Positions 32,201 through 44,300 of a stretch of 64,000 nucleotides of DNA are shown here, piece after piece. Origin of the DNA: Eutypella sp. D-1 (lineage: Eukaryota > Ascomycota > Sordariomycetes > Xylariales > Diatrypaceae); contig JAJTTP010000012.1 of assembly GCA_023313575.1 (NCBI GenBank), forward strand, positions 1,054,001 to 1,118,000. The letters run 5' to 3'. Position 1 is the first letter of the stretch, and the number at the start of each line of letters is the position of its first letter. The position numbers and the translations under genes are program-made. Below the pieces are notes generated by a model. The model saw nothing but the letters and a program-made list of their open reading frames with translations, did not search any database and had not been told where the DNA came from.

Positions 32201-35200
32201 GATTATTATATGCGGGAGTAATTTTCGTCATGTCAACGATTGTCATGCACCTAATTAATTTTTTTAAGTGAGCAATAAATCTCTCACTATGATGGCTTCT
32301 TGGGTTTTAGGTTCCCTGATCAACAGGTACGGGGTTAGCTTTGGGAGGCAAAAGAGGGTTTCTTGATGCTGTTTCTGAAGTCGTGGCTGAATCTCGGATG
32401 GAGATCTCCACTGTGGTAAACACAACAGCTTGAGATTGGTACAGGTGGTCTAACAGATTTACAAGGGATATTGCGCCACACTGGAAAAGACGAGGCTGAG
32501 CTTGATTGGTCGTACGGTGTACCTGCATGACGTGCCCAATCTGTGGCTAATAACTATACTTACCTAAGTAGTGTAGATACATGGCAGGGACCTCGGCAGC
32601 GACTGATAAGCGATCTAGGATCACCTTCGGGACTATCCATACTACTGCATAGTATGTAGGTAAGCAGATACTATGTATAAATGCGGCCGCAATCCCATTT
32701 CAAACGGCCCCCTTAGAACTCTATGATTAAGTGATCAGGGTGATAAGTCTTGCAATATCCCAATGGTTTCTAGACAGGTCCATTTCATAGATGTGAAGTA
32801 AGGAGGGACCTCGAACTTTCAGGTACCTAAGCCTTTTTAGCCACAGTACACGAGCCACATAAGCCACAGCAAGGTGAAGAACGCCATTCCAAACCGTCTA
32901 AACAAGCTAAGCTGGAGGTTAAAGGGTTGAAGGGTTAAAGGTTGGATCTCATTGTCCTGTCCCTTAAACTTAAATGCCATGCAGATAGATCGATTGTATT
33001 CGAGTCACCTGTGCACCTGGGGATCCGTGGACTATTCGTTAAGAAGAGATTACCTTGGCAAGCTTGGTATTACTACGTACGCTAGGTTATCGCTAGGTGA
33101 TAAGGCCGTGATGTGATCTGCTTGGTATCACCGTAAACTGGTTCTAGAAACCGCCATCGCGAATCCCAAGACATGGGTACGCCTGTTGTCCACGAAAACG
33201 ATCTGGGCTATATAGCGCAGTGGCATCGGGACTTCCATCGGACGGGTAGCGAACGAGGGCGCACCATCACCGTCTCACACGGGCTGCATGGCTCACCGCA
33301 AATCTCCCCCTTCTACTAACTAGTACGTAGCCGTAACTTCCCGGCCACCGGAGCGCACGAAGCAGGTATCACAGGTCAGGCGGGCAGGGACCATAACCAA
33401 TAGATATGGATGGGGAACGGGATCCATATCATTCCACAGAAACATATCGCGCAAAAAAGCCAAACAACCCCAATTTCCGGGGACCTTTTAGAAGGAAAGA
33501 AGCCATCGATTCGCAGAGCGCGCACAAACGCCGATCTGACGGGCTTTGCAAGGCCGCACCCGCACATGCATCATCAACGTGAGATTAGAGGACGGGAATT
33601 GTACAGAGAATCACTGCAGCCTGCTCTGCTAATTGCCAACTTTTTCCAGCTTTGCCTGCGCTGATAATTTACCTGTAGTTGTTTGGCGTTTTTTTTTTCT
33701 TATACCAGGTGCTTGCAAGGCTTGATGAGCGTTGGCTGAATGCCTACCTCATTTTAAATGGGCGATCATTCCGTCATTTTGTCCGGGGGGGCTAGATTTC
33801 TTTTCCAGCCCTAGCATCGAATGTGGAAGAGCTGACTTGTCGGTTATCGGTGGCGGGCATCGCGGTATCTGGCTGCCCAGGCTGCCTGGGTAAGTATCCG
33901 TCTCACTGGAAGATCTAACACTTGTTGCCGTCCCGATCACCCCCCCTGCCCTGCAAGGAATCAGAGGAATTATTCTTTTTCGCCCGGAGTCGTTTGATAG
34001 GCAAATGGTTAAATGCAATGCGACGATGCCTAAGCAAGACAACCTCACACCCCCTGACCTACCCCTGCTTGCAAAATGATTTAAGGAAAACGCACTTAAC
34101 GCACTACAGTTAGCACGTCGTCACAAAAACGCGCTGCTACTTCAGGTAAGTGCGGGATAGATACACTGCATACCTCAGGTACGCAGCAAACCTGCCAGCC
34201 TGCCAGTTTGCCCGGAGCAAAGTGTGTACGAAGGAAGTGCGACGACCAATACATAAGCGAGGGACAGACTGGCGGGATTGATAACACCGGCTTTGCGGCA
34301 GAGACCAGGTACCCGTGGTATTAAATGGCATGCATTAAGGAAGGCGGGGCCTGTTCCTGACGGAAGCATCCAATCAGATACCAGAAAGAGTCGGCTTGAC
34401 CCCACCGATGATGTCTACATAACCCCGCTGGATTTCCTATGTTAGCAACCATTAACGGCACAGACCGACGCGATTGGGTGGTTGCAGGGTAAGGGGGCAG
34501 GGGAGAAAGCGCCCCAAGGCTCCCCTCAGCTGCAGGTCAAAGTCGCCGAAACACGTTTCAGCGGCTCAGGACCCCTCCCTTCGGAAATCCCATCATCCAT
34601 GGATTAAGGACGTCTGATCCCTGCCACCGAGAGGAAAACGAGAGTGAAGACGTGGGGCGGCCCTCGGTTATGCCCTTCTACTCCTTGCCCCTTTTCAAAG
34701 GCTTACCTTTTGAATGCGGGCTTTTTCCCCTTCCTTTTGTAGTGATGGTTCAACTTGGCTAACTGCGCCAACTGCCTATCCCGCCCATCAAAATTTAGCT
34801 AGTTGCAGTAGCTACCTAGGGCAAGCTAGGTACTTATTAGCTGATAACCTGATGCCTAGGTGCTTCTTGCGACTTCATTTTAACTCCTAACTAATGTCAG
34901 GTACCTACTCGACCAAGTGTCTAAGGAAATATACTTACCAAGGTCCTCCTTACCATGTAGGGGAGACTCAATGCCGTTGAACTTAATAGCAATGATAATG
35001 CGGAAGAACACGGTGCCGAACATAAAACCCCGCATCTTATCGTCGCAAACATGGCATGTCGTGCCTCGTGAAAGAAGCGAGGTGTAGCATCGCGCACACG
35101 AGGCGCCGAGAAGGGATAGGAAATTTTTAGGCACACCGGCGATCAATCGACAAGTATTTGGCTACCCGGAAAGGGAAGTAGGTAGCCATGGAGTACATTT

Positions 35201-38200
35201 CAAAAAAAGGAAGGGAATGGGTCGCCCAGGCGCTGAGATACCCGGCTGCTCATCGCGATAATTGAATGCATCGGAGACCACCACGCCTCGCTGTTGTGCG
35301 AGGTGGAGCGAATATAGGATCTATTTTTGAGTATTGGCCGCAATACGCCCATAAGCAGACCTTGCGGTCCGAATGGTCTGGAAGGCCAGCCAGAAAGTCT
35401 TTGCTGCGCAAGGCGCAATAGCTGAGAACTCAACTTACTACTCCATACCTGCATCGTATCGTAACCAAGCAACCAAGGCTTGGCCCCGTCAGGTTCGTCC
35501 GAATCTTCTATAGAGTCTAGAGGCCAATGGTGGGTATGCCCGTGTTGATTCGTTTGTTGGCTGTGCAAACAATAAATCAAATTAAGTAATTGGCCCTGAT
35601 GATCTGGTACTAGTGGGTGGTAGTTGCATATGTTTAACGGTGCAACAGTGGGTTTTTTCTGTCTGTTTTTTTTTTTTCAGTGGTTTGTTTGTCGTTTGTC
35701 TGGAGATGGTGTTGAGTGACAGCTCTAGTTTAGTGGGGATGAAGGTAGTGACGTTGGCCTAACCTCTAAACAGTGGTCCAGCAGTTGTCATAATAGACTT
35801 CATAGTACTGGTCTGTGTAGGTAAATCTGATCACGGCACGGAACCAGAGAGCGTGGCGCATGATAGAAATAGCCATATTTGACCTGGCCTCGGCTGTTGC
35901 TGTAGAATGCCAAGCAAAACAGACGAGCCAGCAGGACATGCCATAGATAGTATGTAGATGGATATCCGAAGACGAGACTGGCCTTTTGGGCTCTGCTTGA
36001 TGAGCCTTGCGGTAATTGGGTATCACGTCGTATGATGAAGTGGTCGGTCTGGTCTGCATTATCGGGACCTGGCAGTAGCGCGCATATAGCCACGTAGGAT
36101 GCGATTTTCTGACTGTGCCTGCATGATGCGACCAAAGATACCAAAGACGGATCTGAGGTTGTCCAACGACCAAAAAGTCGGGCAATATGTTGCAACGGAT
36201 ATTGGATTGGGTATTACAGAGCCAGCAGATCACGAACACCACATATCTAAGTCATGCCATCCGCTTACCTTGCTGTAAGGAGATACCCCAAATATCTAGA
36301 AAACCTACCTACATAAGTATATATCTGTAGGCATATACAGGTAGGTAGGTACCTTGAAATTATACTTAACGTGGCCTAAGTGGGATCATCTGCGTATACT
36401 TGGTAGCACTGGTAAGGATGAGTGGACGAAGAGGCAGCTGCAGTGTAGAGGTTGATAGAGGGGGTAAAGGGCGGGGTTAGAAGGACCCTACCTAGGATGT
36501 GGCATCTATATGAATCATATGAATCTATCCAACCTTGGAAGTATGAAGTAAAGACAACTGAGTTGTATATGGCACCATGTTGGAGGCCAAGGAAGACCAA
36601 TATCCTCCATTTCAATGCAACCTTGGAAGCAGTCAAGCCCTGGGATACTCATAGACAACTGAATTCTGGATTGCCTCTAGAAAAGTATGAATAGGTTCAT
36701 ACCCAGGTAGGTAGGTATACATAGCAAGCGCTTGCCTGAGGGAATTGGGAGGAGATCCTTCTCTTAATTTCACCAGCACTTACTACTTTGCAATGGCTCT
36801 TGGAGTCCATAATTGGGATCTTCAGGGATCCAACAATCAAACCTTTGTACCTAGGTACCGATAAATGTACATTTAACCCGCTACAGAAGACCCGGTGATA
36901 CGGGGCTGGTGCAAATTCTGGATGGCAATTTAAATGAGGTAGGCAGATAATTGGTGGACTGGCCCGCAGAGCAGGGGTCTTGCCGTTTCAAACTAAGTAA
37001 CTAGCGTGTATTGTGGTACTTGCCCCTTGGCAAACGTTATAGGAAGTAGGGAGATCACAGGAACCCCCAGAACCCCCAGATCAGACTGTGAACCGCTTAA
37101 CCTGTATGTATGTATGGCCTGTAATGTATCAGGAGCCTCCTTGGGTCTTGCTGGGTTTGATTCCCCTCTCTTCTTGCCTCTAGGGTTGCAAGGCTGGATT
37201 CATACATCACTCTCATTCTCACCATCACCAAACCTCTTTTCCCGCCATCCTCCGTCTCGCATCTCAACCTCCCTCCTCCTTCACCTTTCACTCGTTACTC
37301 ATCCATCCGACCCGGCCACCGGGACGTATTCGCTCTTTTGACAATTGTGTCACGTCACTCCTTATACACCAACTTCAACACGTCACTAGTCTAGATCGCG
37401 CGAATTTTCCATTTCGAACTTTCTGTGTTGATCACACATATTCGTTCATTTTGAACCAGACAACAGACAGAGGCTTAGCCTTCGTTTGGTATTTGTCGCT
37501 GTTGTGGTTGGTAAGACACCCCCAGAGCATTGGGATATTAAGTCTTAGTCTGGCCAGACCATTTTCTCCCCTTGCTTGGTCAACGACGACGAAGAGACTA
37601 CAGACGGTTATCTCAGTTATCTTGACTACCCAACATATGTCATACAGAGAGACACTGGTTCTAATCGCACAGCTTAGCAGTAAGGAACCCAGCACAGTTC
37701 ACCCGTGATTGAGAGAGAGGAGAACCTAGAAATCCGATCTGGACAACAATATCGACCCCACGATAGAAGAAGGAAGCAGCTGGGACGATAACTGGATATC
37801 AAAAGCCAACCGGATTTGGAAGACTCAGGCCTAGTGGGACAACAAGATAGGTGCGACTGCCGAGTTGGTTTATTGTCGACAGAGGAAGGAACGAGTAGTC
37901 GACCTGGTACCGTACCCAAGTATCTTGGTTCCTTCCAAGTTACGCAGCAGGTCGTGAATTAACGCAGGCGCACTTCACACCTCTAAACGGCAGTTTGAGC
38001 AATAGTCCAGCCAACCGTGTATCCTACCAAGGTAAGGACAATACGTTATTTGCTAGTTTTCCTACATACAACGTCCTAGACCTGGCAAACGAACTGGTAG
38101 CACAATTGTACCGTTCTTCCTATTGTGCACCAACATCTAGGTACCAACAGTCGTCCACCCGAACATTTGCACAACTTTGGACAACAACCAGTTCAGGCAA

Positions 38201-38373
38201 ACTTGGAACTACACCCTCCCCAAAGTTACCACTCGCCTAGCACACTCACTCTCCTTGTCATGTCTTGCAACTGTTTACTTATAGTACCGAAGCATACTCC
38301 TTGCAAGAACTTGATCCTTTCTCTGATTCACAAACTAACTTGTATATAAAGTGAACCGTTAACAACGCTCAAG
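32201..38373. other. 6.2-kb spacer, longest gene-poor stretch
   Basis: Between the divergent auxilin-like gene (-) and DUF1996 gene (+). I read both strands and found no frame with family resemblance. The longest open frames (158 codons at 35766-36242, - and 126 codons at 35200-35580, -) have irregular composition and no partner exons. Region 37000-38373 is C/T- and A/C-rich without stops of interest and could be a long 5' leader of the DUF1996 gene. TAGGTA-type motifs recur at about 34816, 36343, 36708 and 36848. Confidence 0.55.
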
Positions 38374-40300
38374 ATGGTCGGCAAGGCTTTCATCACTTGC
38401 GCTCTGCTGAACGCCATCACCGGCGTCTCGGCGTTCTGGCGCATGGAATGCCATGGTCGCTCTGGCCTGGCACGAATTGACCCCCTTGTGGACCCGGATG
38501 GACCATCTACTCACGTCCACGCTCTCCATGGATCCAGCGGTAAGTGCATGAATATATGGAATCCATTTATGCCTATGTAGGGAAGATGATTACTGACTTG
38601 CATGTTACCACAGCCCTGTCTCCCTTTTCCTCGAATGCCGACCTTATGGCCGGTAACTGTACTTCATGTGCGGTGAAGCAGGACATGTCTGCCTACTGGC
38701 ACCCGGCGTTGTACTTCCGGGATGCGGCCACCGGCGAATTCGAGCTAGTACCGCAGGTAGGCGGTATGCTTGCGTAAGTGAAACCAAAATCCAACTGATA
38801 CAGGACGATTGGTGTTGTCTTTTAGGGTCATTATTGTCCCTTAATCTACCATTCGATGTCTACTTGAAGGTATGGTGTACATTTGCTAATCATCTTCTAG
38901 ATACTACCTGCAACGCAACCAGGCGGCTGGTGGCAAGGTGAAGGCTTTCCCTGCCGGTTTCAACATGCTTGCTGGCAGCACCCACCGCCGCCAGTTTACT
39001 CTTGGCGATGTCAGTAAGCCGGATCCGCCTACCTCTTCCTGGCCTCTCCTTGATCAGCAGGATTTGGAGCAACGGGCAATTGGCTTCAACTGCATGAACT
39101 ACGACCAGTCCAGGAAACCAGAGGACTCGCTGTACCGCCACTTCATGCCCGACAAGACTTTCATGGACGCGAACTGCAAGGATGGTATTCGCCTGGAAAT
39201 TATGTTTCCTTCCTGCTGGGATGGAAAGAACGTCGACTCTGCGGACCACAAGTCGCATATGGCGTATCCGAATCTCGTTCAGGATGGCACTTGTCCCGAT
39301 GGCTTCCCTGTAAGGTTGCCTACGCTCTTCTACGAAGTGATCTGGTCTACTACATCAGAGCTATTCGAGGGAAGGGATGGCGAGTTTGTTCTCTCCAACG
39401 GTGATCCAACTGGTAAGTTGACTGAGCTAAGAAACTGTAATGTAAACCCGATGCTAATCCTAGCAAGGTTTCGGCTATCATGCCGACTTCATGTCTGGCT
39501 GGGATGTGGACTTCCTTCAGGAAGCACTTGATCGATGCACCAATGACAGTGGTCGTATCCAAGACTGCCCTGTATTCATTGAGCACGGCCCTCTTCAGAC
39601 GGAACCCGAGCAGCGCGAGTGCTTCTTGGAGAACCCCGACCCTACGATCGATGTTGAGGTTGAGCTCGGTATCAAGCTTGCGGCTCTTCCCGGCAACCCG
39701 CCCATTATCGGTAGTGGCGCCGACGCCCCTCCGGAGCCCACAGCTGCGCCTGAGACCTCGGCAGGCTTCTGGGACGGCTTTACTTCCGTATTTGGCATTG
39801 GTGGCGGTAACGAAGCGACGACCACTCCTAGCTCTTCGACCACGCCGACATCTGCGCCTACCCTGAGCTACTCCCCGGCCCCGGAGAACCCCGATATCCC
39901 AGGCGGTGCTTTCATCGAGTCTACCAGCGCCCCTACGCCGACTCCCACGCCGTCTCCATCTCCACCCCCGTCTCCTGCGGCTGAAGCTGAAGCTGGTGCT
40001 GATATTGGCATCGAGGCAGTCCCACCGGCGCCACCTGCCCCCACAACTACCCCCCCACCTGAGCCTGTTGTCACATCAGAGCCTGGTGTATCGTATGAAG
40101 TGGTCAGCACGGAGATACTCACCGAGGGTAACCAAGTCAAGGAGGTTGTCTGGAAGGAGGCTGTCGTGTATGTGACCGAGGACGTTGTCACTACCACCAC
40201 AGTGTCAGTTGCTCCTCCTGTCAAGAGATCGGAGAGCCCTCTGAAGGCCCGCCGTCAGCACTGGTTGCGCCACCAGCAGTACCATGGCCGTAGGGCTTAA
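38374..40300 (+). CDS. Secreted DUF1996-domain protein with Pro/Thr-rich tail
   Basis: Four exons: 38374-38539, 38614-38773, 38901-39412 and 39468-40300. Introns are GT-AG and in frame; intron 3 ends in AAG, which is unusual but needed to give GFGYHADFMSGWD. Product 556 residues. Residues 1-20 form a signal peptide (ALLNAITGVSA). The DUF1996 domain covers about residues 22-310: MECHGRSGLARIDPLVDP start, NCTSC, QDMSAYWHPALYF, FNCMNY, CKDGIRLEIMFPSCWDGKN and HADFMSGWD. After it come a short acidic region and a Pro/Thr/Ser-rich segment (about 350-480), then VVSTEILTE- and VTTTTVSV-type residues and a basic end. The domain is common in secreted or wall-associated fungal proteins and has no established reaction. 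No GPI signal or membrane anchor is evident. Confidence 0.92.
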
Positions 40301-41332
40301 GCGACAGCCCAGAGCCTTAGGCTGAGTTTTCTTTGTTGAATCTGTTTCAGTGGAGATATTTTCCCATGGAAGAGGCAATTTTGCATCATGTTCTCTAAGG
40401 CCTGATACAATTTCGCCCAGGACCTTCCTAGTACATTTCACTTCTTTCTGATCTGCCATACACGCATTTGAAGCAAATGGTGCCTGCCCATCTTTCTGGG
40501 GAGGAGAGCAAAGTTAAGATAACCAGGCAGAGATTCCTTTTCAATTAAGCATTGGTCAAGGTGTTAAGGTCATGATATTGCATTGCGGGCCGGTATAAGG
40601 CGTTGTGACGATTTTCCGGTTGGATCTGAGATTCTTCGACCGATCCATCTGAAACCTCTATCTCTTCGGGTAAGAGATTTGTGGGGTTTATGAACACTGA
40701 TACATGAGGTCAAGAGAAATTTTCATGGTTTCCGCTATTTATGTCGAGCCACGTCGTGATGCGGTGACTTTTCGTAGCCTATGTTATAACGGGATGCCCA
40801 GCTGTCTAACCTTCACACAGATTTGTAGTCTTATTCTTTCAGCGTATATGATTGGCCCGAGGTTGGATTGAGAATCGAGATGAGCGTAATCTCACAATCA
40901 TTGCTTGCTTCTCGATCATGATTTCCACCAGCCTCTTGTCTCAGAATTTTTCTCATCTGGAATGCGCCAGCTCTTAGTGACGCATACCAGCTGTGATGTT
41001 TTGCTGAATGTTTACCTCTACGATAGTTTTTTTGATGTCGTGTTGCCCCCCTCGATACCCTCGACACAATGGCACTTCTCACTTCCCCGGGTCGTTGCCT
41101 GTCTGCGCTGTACCTGTCCAACGCGGAGGCCTAAGTGAGGGCCTGAGTTTCTCTTTTTGCCTACCATTCCCTTTCTTTACACGCAATTGACGTACTCGTT
41201 ATTGCTTCTCTTGCTAAATGTTATCGCTTGTTTCTATCAGTTTCTTACTACCTCACCGTACCTAATAATATATGTAATATTTCAACCCAGACGCATTGTG
41301 TCGAGCCAGCGATACTCGGCGCCGAGATCACG
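40301..41332. other. 1.03-kb spacer
   Basis: Holds the DUF1996 3' end and the promoter/leader of the next gene. The last 200 bases (41130-41330) are pyrimidine-rich (TTTCTC, CTTTCTTT), as is common upstream of fungal genes. No coding signal. Confidence 0.5.
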
Positions 41333-44300
41333 ATGCCTCACCTTCCACGATACCCTGCTGCCGCAGCATGGGCAGCAAGCGTGCCGTCCCTCGCCGCACG
41401 CTTCTCAGAGCCCAACACGATGTCCACCGGCCTCATCATCGGCATCGCCGTCCCGTGTGGCATCGCCTTCTTCATGGTCCTCGGGCTGCTGCTGGAGTGG
41501 GTGAGCCGCCGCAGCGACGTCGACGTCTGCCCCGCCAGCGGTGTGTCATTCGCAGTGGGCACCGAGACCGAAGCCGCTACTGAGATGTGCCGGCGGAACA
41601 CGACCCCCAAGAGGCTCCGGAAGAAGAGCATCGCCGCCAGCGAACGCTACGCGGACAACGTCGGTAGTGCCGAAGGCGTCGTCGAGATTGTCAGTGAGAC
41701 GAAATTGGAGGCTGCGGAGAGGGAGAGGGAGAGAGAGGGCGATCTGGGCAAGGATGGAAGGCTCAGTATCCCGCCTATTCTTCCTCCGGTGCTCTCGCGT
41801 CCCGGAAGCTTCACGATAGGTCCGCTCATCGCCGATGAGCGTGACGGGGCAGAAAGCTGGAGAGGGGATGCCGCGGGCAGTTCGAGGTCCAGCGTCGACG
41901 CGAAGAAGCAGAGGCAAAAGGCGCCGACGAGGAAGTCGACGCACGATATACGCAAGACAACGTGGATCGACGAGGACGCGCTCCACGGGCCGCCAATGGC
42001 GTCGCCCAGGAGGAATAAGGGTAAGAAGAGGGACAGCGGCGGACTCCTGAGCGCCCTCGGCCGTTCCTTGAGCCGGAAGCTGTCCTGGAGAGCGGAGGTC
42101 ACGGAGATCATCCGCAGCCCGACGCTGCCCTACACCGAGGCGGGGGGTCCTGCAAGCCCTGCACGACGCGTCCCGGATAGGCGCCTTGCCGAAGCACAGG
42201 ACCGCCTCGCAGGTGTGCTTGACAGGGATCTAGGCGCAAACAAGATGACCATCCATGCGGTCTCCTCGTCCCAAGTCGTCACCAGTCCGCGCAAAGTGTG
42301 CGTGCAGGAGCCCGGCCCCCTCGCCGGCCGCGGCTCTCACTGCGGATTCATTGTCAGCATACCCTCCGACAACGTGCACAACCCGAAATACCGCAACAGC
42401 AAGAACAGCGTCAGTGCGAGCAGTACCGGAGGCAATACGGCGGAGGCCCTTGAGGCTACACAGCGACTCGCGGGTAGCGCGCGCGTCCCCGTCTCAGTCC
42501 CGCTTCCCGTTCCCGCCGCTATCCAGCAGCTGCAGATGCAACAGCAGACGCCCTCCCCGGTGACGACGCCACACAGGCGCCCGAGGTCCACCAAGAGCGC
42601 CACGGACGCCGACCTAGCGGGGATCCTGCGGTCCACGGCCGAGAGGCTCCAGGACCGCCGCATGGCCGCGAGGAGGCAGACTATGCAGCCGGCGTCATCC
42701 CAGACCAGCTTCCTGAGCGTAGCCCGCGTTGCCAGGGCCCTCGAGGGTGCTAGCGTGGAGTCGAGCCCGGCCAAGAGCCAGAAGAGCGCCCCGGCCGTGA
42801 TGTCGTGTGCGGAACTCGAGGGTTGCAGCCCGACGTCACGCCAGGGCGCCTCGTCCTTCCCTTTCTCGACGCCCTCTTCTACCACTTCTTCGGTGCCTCA
42901 GGGCGCAGCCTTCGGCCACAGGCGACAGGCCTCCCACATGTCATTCGCGTCCATGATCTCGGAGCCCGACAGCCTCTTCGTCGGCGCTCCCGCCTCGAGG
43001 CGCGCGTCGTCTGATATCCCTACTGCGCTCTCGAGCCCGAGTCGTAGGGATGGCGAGAGGGCCCCTACCCTAGGCCCGGAGGCTGATCCCTGCTCGCCCG
43101 CGAGCTATGAGTCTTCCGCCCTCTCGACGCTATACAGCGAAGACGAGCCGCCACACCTGCAGTCGCAGCAGCAGCAGCCGCCGCCACAGAGCCCGCCCAT
43201 CAGCGAGCTCAGGCTCGACGCCACGCCTACGACGGCGAACTGGAAACGCGCCACCCACGTCTCCGTCTCCTCGCCACGCAATGAAGATGTCTTCGGCGGT
43301 GCGCGCGCCGGCGACGTCAATGGCCGCGGCCAGAAACTCGCGTTTGAGGACGGCGAGAGCCCCCGCCCCTGGCGCGCGAGGAGGCGTGCGGCGACGACTT
43401 TGGGTCCAAGAGCGGGGAGGGATGGGAATTTCTCACCGCCCCAGCAGAAGCAAGGTTCCGCAGTGGCGCCGGGGGAACGTGAAAGAAGCTTCCAGCCAAT
43501 CCCCGTCAGAACGAGTCTACAGTTTACAATCCACGCCCACGATGCCTACGATAGAAATGACAGCGAGGTGGATCCTTTCTTCACGCAAGCGAGGACGCCA
43601 TCTCTCAAGGCGCTCGTGCCGAGCCCACTGCACCTCCGTTCGCCAGGAGGGCCTGCCGAGCTACCCACGAATAGTAACAACGAAGCTGAGGGTGTTAACG
43701 ACAGTATGCCCGTTGTATACGTCACGAATATGAACGCCGCTGAGTTGCCTGCCCCGTCACCGATCCGGCCGAACAGCAGAGCTACCATCATCCCGCCGCC
43801 GCAGCGGCTGCGGCCCATGATCAGCTCACCAACGCTCGGCGGAGGTCATCAGGGGGCCATCAGCCCGGTCATGTCCGAGGCGGGCCTCTCATCCGTTTAT
43901 GACAGCTACGCAGATTTCGAAGAGGACGTCGGTCAGCATCCCGCCATGTCACTGCCGACGGTTTCTGTGGCGCAGAACTTGCCGACCAAGACCGCCACTG
44001 CCTATAATACCCCTGGTTCGCGTACCGGCGACACCGTTGCTATCGACCACCCTTCACAGGGCAGGGAATCGCGGGCAGGGTTCCGTGCTTCTGATGCACC
44101 AGAACAGCATAGTGCGAAAGGGAACACTAACATAGCGATCAAGACGGTGGAAGGCGGCATCGCATCCGCCGAACCACAACAGCCTAAGAGCCCTCAGACG
44201 ATCCTGAGAAGACCGCAGCCGCAGTCACAGCCGCAGCCGCAGCCGCAGCCGCAGCCGAAACGGGCGTTGCGGGACAGTCAGGACTCTGACCACTCGCGCT

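Noticed and set aside
35200..35580. 126-codon open frame (-)
   Set aside because: No signal, domain or splice partners; likely chance.
35766..36242. 158-codon open frame (-) in the 6.2-kb spacer
   Set aside because: Composition is irregular, rich in Cys/Trp/His/Tyr with no periodicity or motif, as in translated non-coding DNA. No homologue recognised.
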